Below are positions 20,925-33,200 of a stretch of DNA of 64,000 nucleotides, in pieces (the stretch's first letter is position 1; the number at the start of each line of letters is the position of its first letter). Location of the stretch: the NCBI GenBank assembly GCA_948474755.1, contig CAOLHI010001317.1, forward strand, positions 248,001-312,000, read 5' to 3'. The position numbers and the translations under genes were made by a program. This stretch comes from Ctenosaura bakeri. Taxonomy: Eukaryota; Chordata; Lepidosauria; Squamata; Iguanidae. The notes under the pieces were generated by a model. It was not told where the DNA came from, did not search any database, and saw nothing but the letters and a program-made list of their open reading frames with translations.

Positions 20925-21480
20925 GAAGGCGAGGGAGGCCGACGCATCAGCCCCGGAGGCGCGCAGAGACCCAGACGCACGGACAGCGGGTACCCCCCGA
21001 TGGGGTGGGCTGGGGGTACTGGAGGAGATCGCGAGGGAGGGAGGGAGGGAGGAGGAGGCCAGTTTTGTTTTTTTTAATTTGCAAAGCGAGGGTCTTTTTC
21101 GGTCCCCCCCTTCTCTCCTTTCCCCTGCGCCCCGAAATGGGAGGGAGCGCGGATCCGTGGCCAGATGTTGCCCGAGGGGATTAAAGGCTGTTCGTTGCAG
21201 AGAGCAAGCCGCCGCCGCCGCCTCTTTCCCGAAAAGCCCCCCCCACATCCGATGCCTTTCCAGCCCCCGAGCCTTCAGCTCCGCACCCCCGCGACGTATG
21301 TGGCGCGGGAAAGGGGTGGCCAGATCGCTGCGCGAAGGAACAACGCACCCAGGCACACACACCCCTCGGCCGCCTTCCGCGCTCCCTTCCCCTCCCACCC
21401 GCGCGCCGCGAGCTGCTTTGATTTGATTTCCTGCCGGATTCCTCGATTCGCTTTCCGACGGACATCATCGAGGGACTCAA

Positions 21481-24165
21481 ATGTCAAATGGAAAAACACG
21501 CCGCCGGGAGGGGAGGCGACACCCCTCCCTTCTTCCTTTCCCCATCCCTCAAAGCCCTCCAAGGACCAGATCCCATCCCCTTGGATGGGAGAGGGGGGTC
21601 TGGCAGGTTGGAGAGGGGAGAGAAGGGGGAGAGATGTGAATTGGAGTGGGGGGGAGAGGGATATTTGCCTTCTGCTAGAGGAAAGGGATTAAGGTGGGGG
21701 GGGGTGAGGGCTTTGCAAAGCAGGGATTCCCTAGGAGCAGAGCCTTGTGTGCTGTGAGTGTGCCAGAGGCTTCTGGGTCCCATTTCCACCAGGGCAGTAA
21801 GTCCAAGTGGGTAGAACCAAAGGGGGCCAGGTGGGCTGGGAAGCTCTGAGCTTGCGTTGTCTAGGGAGGAGGTCAGGGTGAAGAGTTATCTCTGTAAGAG
21901 ATTGTGGGCGCCATATGGAGGCATACAGGACCCCTATGTTTTCTCAGGGATATGTGCAGAGGGGCATACTGGAAGGGATGAGACTGTCAGGATACTGGGA
22001 TTCCCTCTCTGGGAGTTGTGAATGATGGGATTTGGAGTCCTCTGGGGAGGGAGTGTGTGTGAGAAAGAGAGAGAGAGAGTGGGAGGAGAACTGCCAGGTG
22101 AGAACAGGTAAATCCAGGTACCTGGTGGCCTTTTTACCAGAGAGGGTAAAGGATAAAGCTGGAACTGCAGGAGTATTCTGGGAGGAAGGGGGAAAGAGAG
22201 GAAGAGGGGGCAGAACAGTTTTTTGTCCCAGCTGGGTAATAGTAATGTAGATACCCAGAACATATCCTATACCAGAGGCTGTGGGAGTGTGACTCCTGGC
22301 TTAGGAAGGTGAGAATCACAGTAGGACAGGGAAGGAAGGCCAAGACTCTGGCTGCTAGATTTTTTTCCCTGGCTCTGGAAAGGGAGTATTTTAGGACATT
22401 ACTGGGTCAGGGCCGGCCAGGGGCCAAAACAGATAGCTGTCCATCACTTGGAATGAGGAGAAGGGTCATTTTATTTGCCTTGGTGTTCTAACAGATAGGC
22501 CAGGGAGGGCTTGCTTCCTGTGGTCTCAGCCACAGGTGTATGTGTGTTTCTTTCCAACTTTTTTAATGTGTGTATGTGTGTTTGTGTACCAGGGACTCCT
22601 GGTACCAGAGTCACTCCCTGTATTGGTATCTGTAGACACCTGGAGAACTCATTGCCAGGTTTCACAAGGTAGCAGCATCACCGTGCCCTACTTCCTTGAC
22701 TTGGGTCAGACTGAGAATATCTTGGTCCCTCCCCACAGACAGAGAGCATGGATCAGTAGAGTGGCCTGGCTCTTCGGCCACTTCACATTAAACCCCTTGA
22801 TGATGGTCAGCAGGAAGGGCAAAACCAAAGAACCCACCTTTAAAACTGAAAGGTCTGGAAACACATGGATTGGCAGAAACCAGTTGTAGTTAAGAGACAC
22901 ACATATACACACACTACATGTTGCAATGTAGTAGCATTGTTGTTTTTGTAATTTGATTTTTAAACTCAAGCATATGTTTGCTGGGTGTCAGGAGATGTTC
23001 TCTGTGTGTAGCAGCTCAGGCTGTCTGAGACACTATGCTACACACAGCCCACTGTGAACTCACCTGAAACCTGGCTTGGCTGCCAGGGAACGGGAAGGGT
23101 TTGACAAGCACATAGGTTAGCTGGTGCCTATGTGGGGAGGGTGCGAGATCGAGAGAGTGAAAGGAAGGTGGGCGGAGGGATCTTCCTTCGTTGCTGAAGC
23201 AGTCTTTAACCCACAGCTTCTAAATTTCTGTGCCTAACCTGCTGCTTGCACTACTGTAGCTCAGCGGACTGAAAGTGTGTTCTTGGCAGAGCAAGCAGGC
23301 AGGCATTCAACAGGTGACCCTTCCTCTGGGCAAGGTAGTTCAGTGCCTGGCAAGTTGTACCTTTTGGACTATGGTTTTGTCATTTAGTTGGATGAAGATA
23401 CTGGAACCCTGGTGTGGTGATGGCAATGGAAAAGGAAGCAGCTAGAGAAAGGGCAGTCAGAAAGAAGAAAAAGCAGGGAGCTTCAGAATGCACAATTTTG
23501 AGAGCCTCCAAAGTAATTTCTTGTGTTAATGTCAGCTATCTCTGCCTTTCTCAGAAGCAGGGGATGGGGGACCCATTTCATATGAAGGTGCTGATCCTTA
23601 GTCCTTTGGTCCTGCCTCTGTAAACTTTGATCTTTCTTTTGTATCATCATTTCCTGGGGTGATAGGAATCTGGCTCCTCCATGGCTTTGGACCCTGCCTT
23701 CTCAGCTTGGTGTCTGCAGCAGGGGTCTGTTGCGTTTGCAAGTGCTCTTTCAGTGGCGGGTAGAGGAATTATCTTCTGGATGCCTGGTCCTTGCCGGCCC
23801 CACCAAGGGCCCCAGACTGACAAGGAGCTCCCGGGGAACTGGATCACTGCCCATGTCAGGGTGATCAAAATATCTATTTATGGCCGAGGAGGGAGATCCT
23901 TGGACAGAGTCCAGAGTGGAAACCAGCCATGGCACCTGAGAGGCAAACAAGGGGCCTGGGAAAGAAGGGAAGTGACCTTCTCTTATGGAGCCCTTGGGAT
24001 CCGGCTTTTAGTGATGGCTAAGCGTCAACAAGCAATGGCAGAGGGCAGGGTTATATTTTCTTTATTTATATTACATTTACATCCTGCCTTTCATCCAGAT
24101 TGCTGAAGGTGACATGCATGGCTTTCCTCCTTCCCATTTTGTTGTCACAAGGGAGATCAGACTGA
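21481..24165. other. NDRG2 intron 1, proximal part; no coding exon seen
   Basis: G-rich to 22,200, with a (GA) run at 22,063-22,079. Contains possible alternative 5' UTR donors (21,797; 22,098). The TTTATTTATATTACATTTAC then ATCCTGCCTTTCATCC string at 24,059-24,096 looks like the reversed 3' end of an old L2-like LINE. No open frame shows protein similarity. Confidence 0.45.
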
Positions 24166-24368
24166 GGCCTCCTTTACACTACACAGTTGGCAGTTGGATA
24201 CAACTTTAACTTCCATGGCTGCATCCTTCTGAATCCTAGCATTTGTTGTTTGGTGAGGTATTAGACCTCTTGGACAGAGAATTCTAAATACCAAGTAACA
24301 AATCCCAGGATTCCATAGGATGGGGCCAGGGCAATTAATGGTATCAAAAGCGCTATAGTTGTTTAGTG
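24166..24368 (+). mobile_element. GGCC-MITE, type B, left part (interrupted by hAT)
   Basis: A diverged subtype: GGCCTCCTTTACACTACACA, CAGTTGGATACAACTTTAAC, CAAATCCCAGGATTCCATAG and GCGCTATAGTTGTTTAGTG. The same subtype is intact at 60,289-60,495, whose end GTGTAGTGTGAAAGTGCCCC shows what is missing here. The remainder (TGAAAGAGAG) resumes after 24,488. Confidence 0.75.
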
Positions 24369-24480
24369 CATTGTTTCCCAAACATTGGTCTTCTGGATAT
24401 TTTGGACTTCAGCTGCCAACATTCCTGGCTGGGGCTTCTGGGAGTCAAAGTCCAAAAACCTGGTGTAGTGGGAACCACTG
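24369..24480 (+). mobile_element. hAT-like MITE, 112 bp, nested in a GGCC-MITE
   Basis: Ends CATTGTTTCCCAAACATTGG and GTGGGAACCACTG. Flanking octamers GTTTAGTG (24,361-24,368) and GTGTAGTG (24,481-24,488) match at 7 of 8 positions, the 8-bp duplication expected of hAT elements. The interior has CTTCAGCTGCCAACATTCC and GGCTTCTGGGAGTCAAAGTC. Confidence 0.82.
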
Positions 24481-24524
24481 GTGTAGTGTGAAAGAGAGTT
24501 GAGAATACTGGCTGTGTGTTTCTC

Positions 24525-24622
24525 GGCCATTTCCACACTAGACTGTTATAGCGCTATTATTCGACTTTCAACATCCTATGGAATCCTGGAGTTTGCAGTT
24601 TAGGGAGGGGCCTCAAATGGCC
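24525..24622. mobile_element. GGCC-MITE, copy 11 (deleted form)
   Basis: Left arm GGCCATTTCCACACTAGACT through GTTTAGGGAGGGGCC, then straight to CAAATGGCC. Most of the right arm is gone, so it no longer forms a hairpin. Confidence 0.75.
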
Positions 24623-24705
24623 ATGAAGTTGGAGGGAGGACTTGAAGTTGGATCTCTCAGGTCTCAGTCAAGTGATTTAACCACTACTACCACACTGGCT
24701 TTCTA
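24623..24705 (-). repeat. tRNA-derived SINE head fragment
   Basis: Reversed box-A region: GTGATTTAACCACTACTACCAC, then ACTGGCTTTCTAG. Upstream GGATCTCTCAGGTCTCAGTC corresponds to the B-box side. Only the tRNA-like part remains. Confidence 0.45.
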
Positions 24706-26428
24706 GCAGCCAAGCAGGAGAATATAGCCAGTGGGCTTGCTCATCCATCTCCCCCCATTCTCTTCCTTTTCTGTGCATTAAAGAACAGTTCTGATCCAAA
24801 AATCCTTCACTCGCATGACAGGGCATGTAAATTTTCTTCAGAATTATCTCCCAGGAGTGAAAAGTAGAAGTATTGGGGAAGAGGGAAGTTGCCCTATTTG
24901 GAGCCACACTTTTGGTCTTCAGTTCATATGTTCAGTTCAACCCTCTTTACGCCTGGTGTGGGAATAAGCATTGCCATCCTACAAGTCTTTGAGCTGCTCA
25001 CATCTTTGTGACTATGTTTTGTTGCCCTGTGGAGCTAGGTAGATGTGTCTGTGTGCACGTCTCCAATTTCTCTAGATGCCCTGGGGCAGAGGGAAGATCC
25101 ATGCTATTTTTCCAAACTCAGAAGCACCTTGGAATATGCAAGCATTGGCAAAGTATAGGAGGACACACCCCGTCTCAGCACAGTGTGTTACTTTCTGGTC
25201 TGGAATTGCACAAAAGGCTTCACAATGCCTGTCTTTTTTTCTCTCTGTAGTTAACAACTGCCCCGTGAGGTAGGTTAGACTAGAAGCTGCTCTTCATTGG
25301 ATGACCGCACCTTCAAGTGATGGTGTGTGAATGAGCTATCACTGTTCCGTCACTCCATATGCAGCTTTTAGATATGCCTCAAGAGTGATGTTTCTGGGTA
25401 GAGCATGTCTGGCTTTCATTTGCCATCACTGCACGTGAAGGGGCTGTTTTACTGAACAGAAATACACATTGAGTGCGTTCCCAAGTAAACACATATCATT
25501 TTGTACTGCATGATACACTGTCATGTGTGAATCAGCATGGAGAGAGAGGTATTTGCCCAAGACTACTCCATGGGCTTTAGGGGCCTTTACCCATATGATA
25601 TTTTGTCCTTCACAGGGATTGGCTGGGTTGTTTTAAATCAAAATGATGTAAATCAACCAAAAACAGAACTGGTGCAGATCACTGATTTAAATCATATTTT
25701 CCATTTTGCATATATTTCCTGAATAAGCATAAGTAGATTATCTGTTTGCTGTAATGTATGTTCTTATTCTGGTTATTCATTTTATCAGTTTATCTACTAT
25801 TTCCTGTGTCTAATGATATCTCCAAAGATATGTTGTAATCATAATGAGTTGGATCCAGACTAAGGCTGCAGCCTTACACCCACTTAACTGGGAGTCACCC
25901 CAACAGAATGTTCTTCAAGATAGATATGTGGAGGGTTGTGCTATATTTTAGTTGCACTTAGTAACCATTTCCATCAGTGAGACTCACTGCATGACAAACA
26001 AGATCCCATCAAACCCAGAAGTAATCAAGTTCTTCCTTATCTGAATCCAACCCTCTGATTTGCAACTCAGAAGAAGCTTGATATAAACCAAGGGCATAAT
26101 CCAGAATATCTGGTCATGTGTCCACCATGGCAGAATGTCTCTTAGAAGACAGATATGCTTTATGTTGGGCTTTGCGCAGTGGCTAAACAAAATCCTGTAC
26201 ATGAACATTAAAGGTACAATCGCATGTGCTTTTATTGGGAAATAAGTCCCACTTTATTCCACAGGGATTATGTCCAAATAACTTTGCATCATAGCACTGA
26301 GACATACACATCAGAGCTTTCCATAAGCAGACTCATTAATTAATGAACTGAATGTATATCTTTTCCTTCTGCTAAAAAGGGCATGCAGGGGGGATAATGA
26401 CAACACATTTCAAATAAATATATATATA
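24706..26428. other. NDRG2 intron 1, middle part; nothing recognised
   Basis: Mostly single-copy in appearance. Short matches to a common squamate repeat (GGGAGTCACCCCAACAG near 25,890; GGAAATAAGTCCCAC near 26,240) are too brief to delimit. Confidence 0.4.
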
Positions 26429-26667
26429 TGGTGGGCCCTCAGTATCTGCCAGGGTTTTGTTCCAGACCCTTCCCTGCCCCTCTGTGGATACCAAAATTCA
26501 TGGATGCTCAAGTCCCATTATGTATAATGGTGTAGTAAAATGGCATCCCTTATGTAAAATGGCAAAATCAAAGTTTACTTTTTGGAATTTTTGTAGGGGG
26601 GAGTATTTTCAAACCATGGGTTTTTGAATATGTGGATACAGAATCTGCAGATAGGGAGGGCTGACTG
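26429..26667 (+). mobile_element. Tigger-like MITE (MER2-type ends), 239 bp
   Basis: Left end TGGTGGGCCCTCAGTATCTG, right end GGGAGGGCTGACTG, flanked by TA. Interior features GGATACCAAAATTCATGGAT, TGGTGTAGTAAAATGGCATC and GAATATGTGGATACAGAATC are shared, in reverse order and strand, with the copy at 48,072-48,289. Confidence 0.82.
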
Positions 26668-29600
26668 TACAATTAAAAGATGCTAAGGTTAAAAACATAT
26701 CAGGAAAAAGCGAAACAGCCCTCATCTAGTTACCATAGATGACCCCACTCAGGTATCAAAAACTTGTCTGAGTAAAAGGTGTTTTTGCCTGGCAAAACAA
26801 ATAACGGGTCAATATGCCCCACCCCATGAAAGGGAATTTCAGAGCTTGGGTGTCTCTTCAGGTGGCAGGCTCAAAGAAGGGCTTACCCTAAAGACTGAAA
26901 AACTCAGGCAGGCTCATAAGGGATAATATGTTTTTCAGAGTTAATTGAGCATGAAATTTTTCCCCCTCCCATGAAATGGAAAGTAAATGTTTGTGTTATT
27001 GGATTACCAGAGTCATTAATATTCATCATTTGAGAACTGAACACGTGGAAGGGCTTAGGTTGCTGGAGAGCGTAACGGAGAAGAGGAGATCATCCATATG
27101 GTCTCCATGGATGACCTAGTAGGATGATACTATAGTGCCTGCAGGGATTTGCTAGATCCCAAGGACAGTCAGAAGCCCAATGCAATAAACACGATAACAC
27201 ATGCCTTGCTGTATTATTGTCTTACTTCAACTTGAGTGTTTTTCTCCTAAGAGTTATTCTCCTTGCCTAACTTTAGAATAGGGAATATGGTGTTTTCCAG
27301 GTGGTGGATTATAACTCGCATCAGCCCTAATAGGATACCCAGTGGTAAGAGATGCTGGGTTTTGTGGTCCTCCAACATCTGGAGGACCACAGGTTTGGCG
27401 TGCCTGCTTTTAGTCAACCTGTTTGATAGATAATCAAGATTCAGTTTTTTAAAAAATTACACAAATTAACATGAACATGTTTGTTCGTAATCTGTTCAGA
27501 TTTGGTTTTAATCCAGTTTAAAAACAAACCAAAATGATTTTAAGGTGCTATTTTAATGTTGTTGTTTTCTTAAAAAAAACTTGTTTTTATCCATTTTGTA
27601 TGGAGAGAACTATGTGTAACTGTTGAACAAGGACCTAATATTCCAGCCACTGGACATACTTGCCAGGAGAAAGGATAAGGGAGATTTGGTATAGGACACA
27701 CTGGCTTGCGATAACTCCAAACAGACTTTCCAATCAGACCTTAATGTTTCTTGCTGTTGCCCATACCACTAGCCACAAAAAAAAGAAAGAGGGAATAGAA
27801 AATGCAGCATAAATGTAAGAATGTACATATTATGATAGATTAGAGAATCTAAATGAAGTAATAGATTCTATGATAATAGAATTTGGGTTCCTTTAATGCA
27901 GATTTTTTCTGGCAAAGTGGAAGTGAGGAACCGCCAAGCATAGATCTCCCCGTTGTGTGTAGGCTGCAGTTCCCTTGTCATTTCTGTTGTAACACTTCTT
28001 TTCATGTGTCAGAGCATTTATAGTTCACTGCTATAACGCTTGATCAGCTGTTGCAACCCCAGCAGGAAGGAACAAGGGTGCTTGCTCTCTGTGTGTGTCA
28101 GTCAGGGCTGACCTAAGATATTCTACACCCACAAACTCAATGCACTGCGCAGTTTGGAAAGTGTTTTCCATGTTCACAGAGCACATGCAGCCATGTCTGC
28201 TCTGAGAGTTAGTAGCAGGGTTCATGTCTAAGATTCACAGCGTCTTACTGGAGCCCTTAGAATGAAGGGATGGCCCTGGGTTGTTTTGCTTGCCAGACTG
28301 GCTCAGGACACTCAGCAAGGAGCCATTGTTTGTATGAAATCACAATTGGTTGTGCAAGTAGAGGAGATGGATCTGGAAAACTTGAGTTCCCTTTTTCCTC
28401 GCTCTGTCATGGACTCCTGCGCTAGTCTCTCTCATTCTCTCTTGGCCTCAGTTCTCCTGCCTGTAAAATGGGAGGTAGCGATTTTGTTGTATGAATCATA
28501 AGCTGTTACATCCAAAAGCAGCCCTATGAATCAGTACAAGCTAACATCACAAACTGATTAATAATAGTATAGGATAGACAGCACTTTTGTCACAGAGCAG
28601 ACCAGTTGAAATAATTGGGATTTTAGATTATTAGCACCTTATGTGCCCTATTTATTTCAGTGGGTCTACTCTAAGTACAATAAAACCTGTATCTAAGAGT
28701 GTGACAAAATAGTAAGTGTACCAGCCCATACATAATACTGTTAAAATGTATTTCTGATATTCAGCCCATAAAGCAGCCATGGATAATGTAAAGTTCTCTA
28801 GGGATTGCTGGACTGTATCTCCCATGATCCTTTACCATTGGCTATGCTGGCTTGGGTTGATGGGTTTTTAAGTCCAGTAACATCCGGAAAGCCACATGTT
28901 CAGCACAGTTTGCGTGGAGACTGAACATGTAAACAAGGACAGAATTTTAGATGTATCCCAAAACTTGTGTTATGTCCTTCCTTACTTATCTTTTTTGGAT
29001 GCCTTTGTGATAGTAAAATGAAAGACTGTCCTTTGCCTCAAGGTTGTTGTGGGTGTTAACCATTATAACGCTTGCAAAGTACAGGCAAATAGGTTATGAA
29101 TGTTAAACTTTAATATAAGGATGCAGAATTTAGCTGTTTTCACAACTAATGGGTGTGTGATGTGTCTGCATTTTTTGTGTTGCTTTTGCATTTCTAGCAT
29201 CAGTAAAATCACGGCAATACATTCGCTGTCCAAACAAGCAGCCAATTTAATGTGAGATTTATTTCATTATCTGACTCACATTCATAGTCCTGAGCCACAA
29301 ACAAGGCACAAGCAACCTGGTCCTGTAGTGTTGCAGTGTTTGAAATTTTGTATGTGGAGAAGAAACTCACAACACTATCAGTGGGGCATGTTTGTTAAAT
29401 TAAGTTCATACCTGTGGGTTGCTTCACACATATAATCCTTACCATTTGATGACTGGTTGTTAATGGGGGTAGCCAAAAACATGTTGCTGCCTGAGGCAAA
29501 AGAACAAGATGATGCTCACTTTCACCTTGCCCTCATTCACATAACAATGGAATCTTATTTCAGTACTGGCAACAGAACTTCCTTCATTAGACATGAGAAA

Positions 29601-30216
29601 AATAGGGGGGCTTAAGGGTTATAGAAGGGGTCTGTCCATCTCATTTGCCTCTATCCATCTCATTCCCTTCATCATCTGCCATCTCTGCCTAATGGAGGGG
29701 CCAATCCTGGCAGCTGATTGTATGACCAGATGGTGCCACATTGGAAGTGTTGCATTTGAGGTGATACTAGATGATAGTAATGCAGGTTCCATCTTCTGGA
29801 ACAGTAGCAAGTGATGGCTCCCGTGTCAGTTGGGTGGAGATCTGCTCTGGGTTTTAGTTCAGACTTTGAAGTCACCAAAGGTGCAGAACCTATTTGGGGG
29901 CAAAGTTTAGCATTGTGGATAGTTTCTTTGAAATTTGGACTAAATCCTAGAGACATGTCACCTCTGTTTTGATGTGAAGTTACCAACCACCCAGATGGCT
30001 CATTCACTCCCTTAATCATCACTTGATGATGTAGTCATTAAACAAGAAACATGCATGGCTAAAAGTGGCCCTAAGACAGTGCAGATCTTTGAGGAGAACA
30101 AGGAAGCAGACCCTGGATAGTCTTTCCATCCCCAGTCAGCGGGTGGTAAGAAACATCAGTTGAATCTCCGTAACTAACAAGGTGTTTGATGTCAATACCT
30201 TCATCTTTTGCTCCAG
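26668..30216. other. NDRG2 intron 1, distal part
   Basis: No coding exon. Two diverged ACTCCCAG-type hAT-like fragments are likely at 27,297-27,405 (TGGTCCTCCAACATCTGGAG) and 28,775-28,900 (GCTGGACTGTATCTCCCATG). The remainder has no recognised element. Confidence 0.45.
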
Positions 30217-30299
30217 GTACCATGACGGAACTTCAGGAAGTACAGATCACGGAGGGGAAGCCACTCCTGCAAGCCCCAGGAACACCTGATCCGGGCAAG
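30217..30299 (+). CDS. NDRG2: NDRG2 exon 2 (start codon)
   Basis: The acceptor TTTGCTCCAG ends at 30,216. The exon begins GTACC, then ATG at 30,222 (A at -3, acceptable context). It encodes 26 residues, [20 protein letters not shown] onward, matching the NDRG2 N-terminus (human has the same ELQEVQITE stretch). Donor AAG/GTCAGC at 30,300. It ends in phase 0. The ATG is chosen because it is the first in the exon and the whole family begins here. Confidence 0.95.
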
Positions 30300-33200
30300 G
30301 TCAGCAAAAGAGCAGGTTTCCTCAGTCTCTCCCACCAACCCTGGTGTCACTCTTTTTCCCTCCCACCGGTATTTCCTAAATTATCCAGTCCCACCTCTTT
30401 CATCTCTTGCTCTTTTCCCAAGTGAGCCAGGATGGCTAAGGAGATGCCAGCACTGTGTCTTAAATCTGGTGTTGTCCACTCTAACTGGCTTTCCAGTACT
30501 TCAGGCACAGGTTTCTGCTGTTGCCTCTACATGACCCTTTAAACTGAAGGTGTCAGGACCTGGGAACATCTGCATGCTTAGGGTCTTCTGCATGGAAACT
30601 ATGCACTCTACCAGACCTTCAAAAAGTTATTTGGGGATTGGCTGATTAGTATTTTTGGATGAATTCTCCAGTGAGCAGGGCCAATGGCTAAAGCAGTGGT
30701 TCCCAAACTTTGGTCCTCCAGATGTTTTGGCCTTCAGCTCCCAGAATTCCTGATTGTTGGCCAAGTTAGCTAGGGCTTTTGGGATCTGAAGTCCAAAACA
30801 CCTGGATGAAAGTTTGCAACCACTGGGCTAGAGGTTCCCAAGAGCTGTTGTCCAAACACAGCAACTTCTCTGGGCACTGAACTGTCTGACTATGATCGAT
30901 CACTCTTCCACTGTGATCCTTCCCCATAGCAACAAATAGGAATTTTGATCAATCTGCAAAACACTATAGGCCAAATCTGTGGGGCTGCCAGAACTCTGAC
31001 CAAAGGTGATGCAGGAACAAGATGCAACATTATGCTGTTTTGGTGGGGAAAGGGACCAAGAGTATATAGACTCTTATCTTGACCTCCCCCTCCCTCTAAA
31101 TTGCTACAAACTCAACAAACAGGGATTGGATTTCTGTCTGAATACAGTTCACAGCCAGTAACAGAAACACTACAAGATCCCTTTGGTCACAACAGGTGCT
31201 GTGCAAGTATATTCATAGGTCTCCTTGTGCAGCGTCAAAAAATTAAAACTTTTTTGGGGTTGCAGTGACCAGCTGACCAGGAGAAAAAGTCAAGCTCAAC
31301 TCTGTTTTGTGCCTTCCAACAGCCATTTGGATGCATAAAATAAAACAGTCAGTCAAGCTTCTCACACCAATTGGGATAAACAAGATCACCTGCTGACTTT
31401 TGTGCCTTGTGCTTTTGTTCAAAATACAGTGTTAGAGTGCATTGGAAATGCTGACAGACCTTCTCAAAAGGCGTACTGATGTTAGCATCAAAGGGCTGAC
31501 ATTATCAGACACCTGCCAAGCTTCGCAACCCAGTAGGAAGTCCACAGCCAACATGCTCCCAGCCTCCGTTCTTGCTCCTGCTCTCTTCCTGTTTCTCTTT
31601 CTTGTCATCTTGGCTGTTCCTGCCTATTCATCTGTCCTTTCTAAGCACACAGGGAGTGACAAGATTGAAGAAGCAACAACTTCCTCTTTTCTTGCCCTCT
31701 TCTTCTAGCTGGGTCAGTGAGGCTTAAAAAGACAGGGGCAGCAACAGCAATGAGAATGGCATGGACCTACTCAGGACATCTTCCCCCTGGAGTAGCCAGA
31801 TACCAAAGGGGATGACTGGGTACCTGCACTATAATGGCCCTGAAAAGGGAATTTCACCAGATGTGGCTTGAATGATGAAGTACAGTGGGCCCTCCACTTT
31901 TCCAAGTTTAACACTCACAATTTTTATTATTTGCAAGTTAAATGTATTTATTTAAATTATTTATCATTTTAGTTTTATTTATTTATCTTTTTAAAAAACT
32001 TATTATATTTCTCCCACCACAGAAAGACATGTGTTCTCTCTAAAAATCTCTAGGGCCTCCAGTGCAATTCTGTGGTCTGCTTCCCCTGGAAGTGGATGAC
32101 ATAGAGTCTCAGTGAAGACCTAGAGATTCCTAGCAAGAACATTTCTTTAGGCATTGCTAGGTCCTCCAGCATGACTCTGTGGCCCACTTCCACCAGAAGC
32201 TGGCCATAGAATCGTGCTGGAGTACATAGAGATTCCCAAAGAAGTGTTCCTGGGTTTAAAAAAGTAGCATTTGTGGTTTTTATTTTTTTTCTCATTTTTT
32301 CCACTTTCACACTGATATTGCATCCCTAATGCCCACGAAAGAGGAGGGCTTGCTGGATGAGGCAATTCCTTCTTCTGCATAATTCATGAAAGGAGCAGAG
32401 GCCTATTATCTTTTGCATCTGACCACCCTTTGCACTCTAGACCAAGGGCTGGCCTAGGACTTCTCCCCCTGCACCCATTCCACATGCAGACGCTGACAGA
32501 ATGTACAACTGAATTGCAATTCAGCAATGGTGATTGGATGGCACCCTCCACACCAGCACCTGAAGACAGCAGGCTTTCTTAGAGAACGCCGGACAAGCCC
32601 TGTGGTCTGCACACACAAATGCAAAGCTTTGTCCCCCAACACTTTGCTGTCGCTCCCTGTCTGCTAGCGTTTGCTCACTCTGCCTACCATTGGGGTCAGA
32701 CCCAAGAAGTCCTTCCAGAAAATACATTTGGAGGCACTGTTGGCAGTTTCTGTGCTCAGAGCCCTCACTCTCTGAGCAGTGGCATAAGCCTGTCTCCTCG
32801 CTATATCTGGAGGAATGATTTTAAATGCTATCCAGATAATCAAGGGATACATCCTTCTCGAGTGGCCAACTGGATAGTAGCATACTGAGCCTAGGACATT
32901 GCCTGAAGATACCTGCTGCAGCAGCATTGCTGACGTTGATCCATGCTTAGATATGAAGCCAGCTGGGAATGTATTCTGCCCTGCGTTCTCAGCATGCAGA
33001 ATAAAGGCAATAAATAAATAACACTCTTGCTCTGCTTTGAATGTTTTCCAGCAGTGGAAATGCTGCACTGTAGTATCTTCATTGTAATGTGACTGAGGCA
33101 GAATTTTGTCAAACCATAGCTGACGTATTGTTGTGTTTTGAAGCTGAGTGGTGAACACCATATTATACTGCATTTCACCTATAGAGTGACTATGCAGTAG

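Larger units (their letters stand above)
20430..21480 (+). promoter_or_regulatory. NDRG2: CpG island; probable NDRG2 promoter and non-coding exon 1
   Basis: GC content and CpG density rise sharply here and nowhere else in the window. The island lies 9 kb upstream of the first NDRG2 coding exon on the same strand and contains an inverted CCAAT box (ATTGG, 20,789-20,793), a GC-box-like GAGGCGGAGC (20,796-20,805), G-runs and (CGG)6. No TATA box is evident. Candidate donors for the 5' UTR exon are CTCG/GTAAGG (GT at 20,690), GGCA/GTAAGT (GT at 21,797) and CCAG/GTGAGA (GT at 22,098). The sequence alone cannot choose among them. Open frames on both strands here are GC artefacts. Confidence 0.75.

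Noticed and set aside
20429..21789. Many open frames of 70-192 codons on both strands in the CpG island
   Set aside because: They overlap in all frames and consist of Arg/Gly/Pro/Ser-rich runs, as expected where stop codons are rare because of high GC. No start context, splice pattern or family motif.
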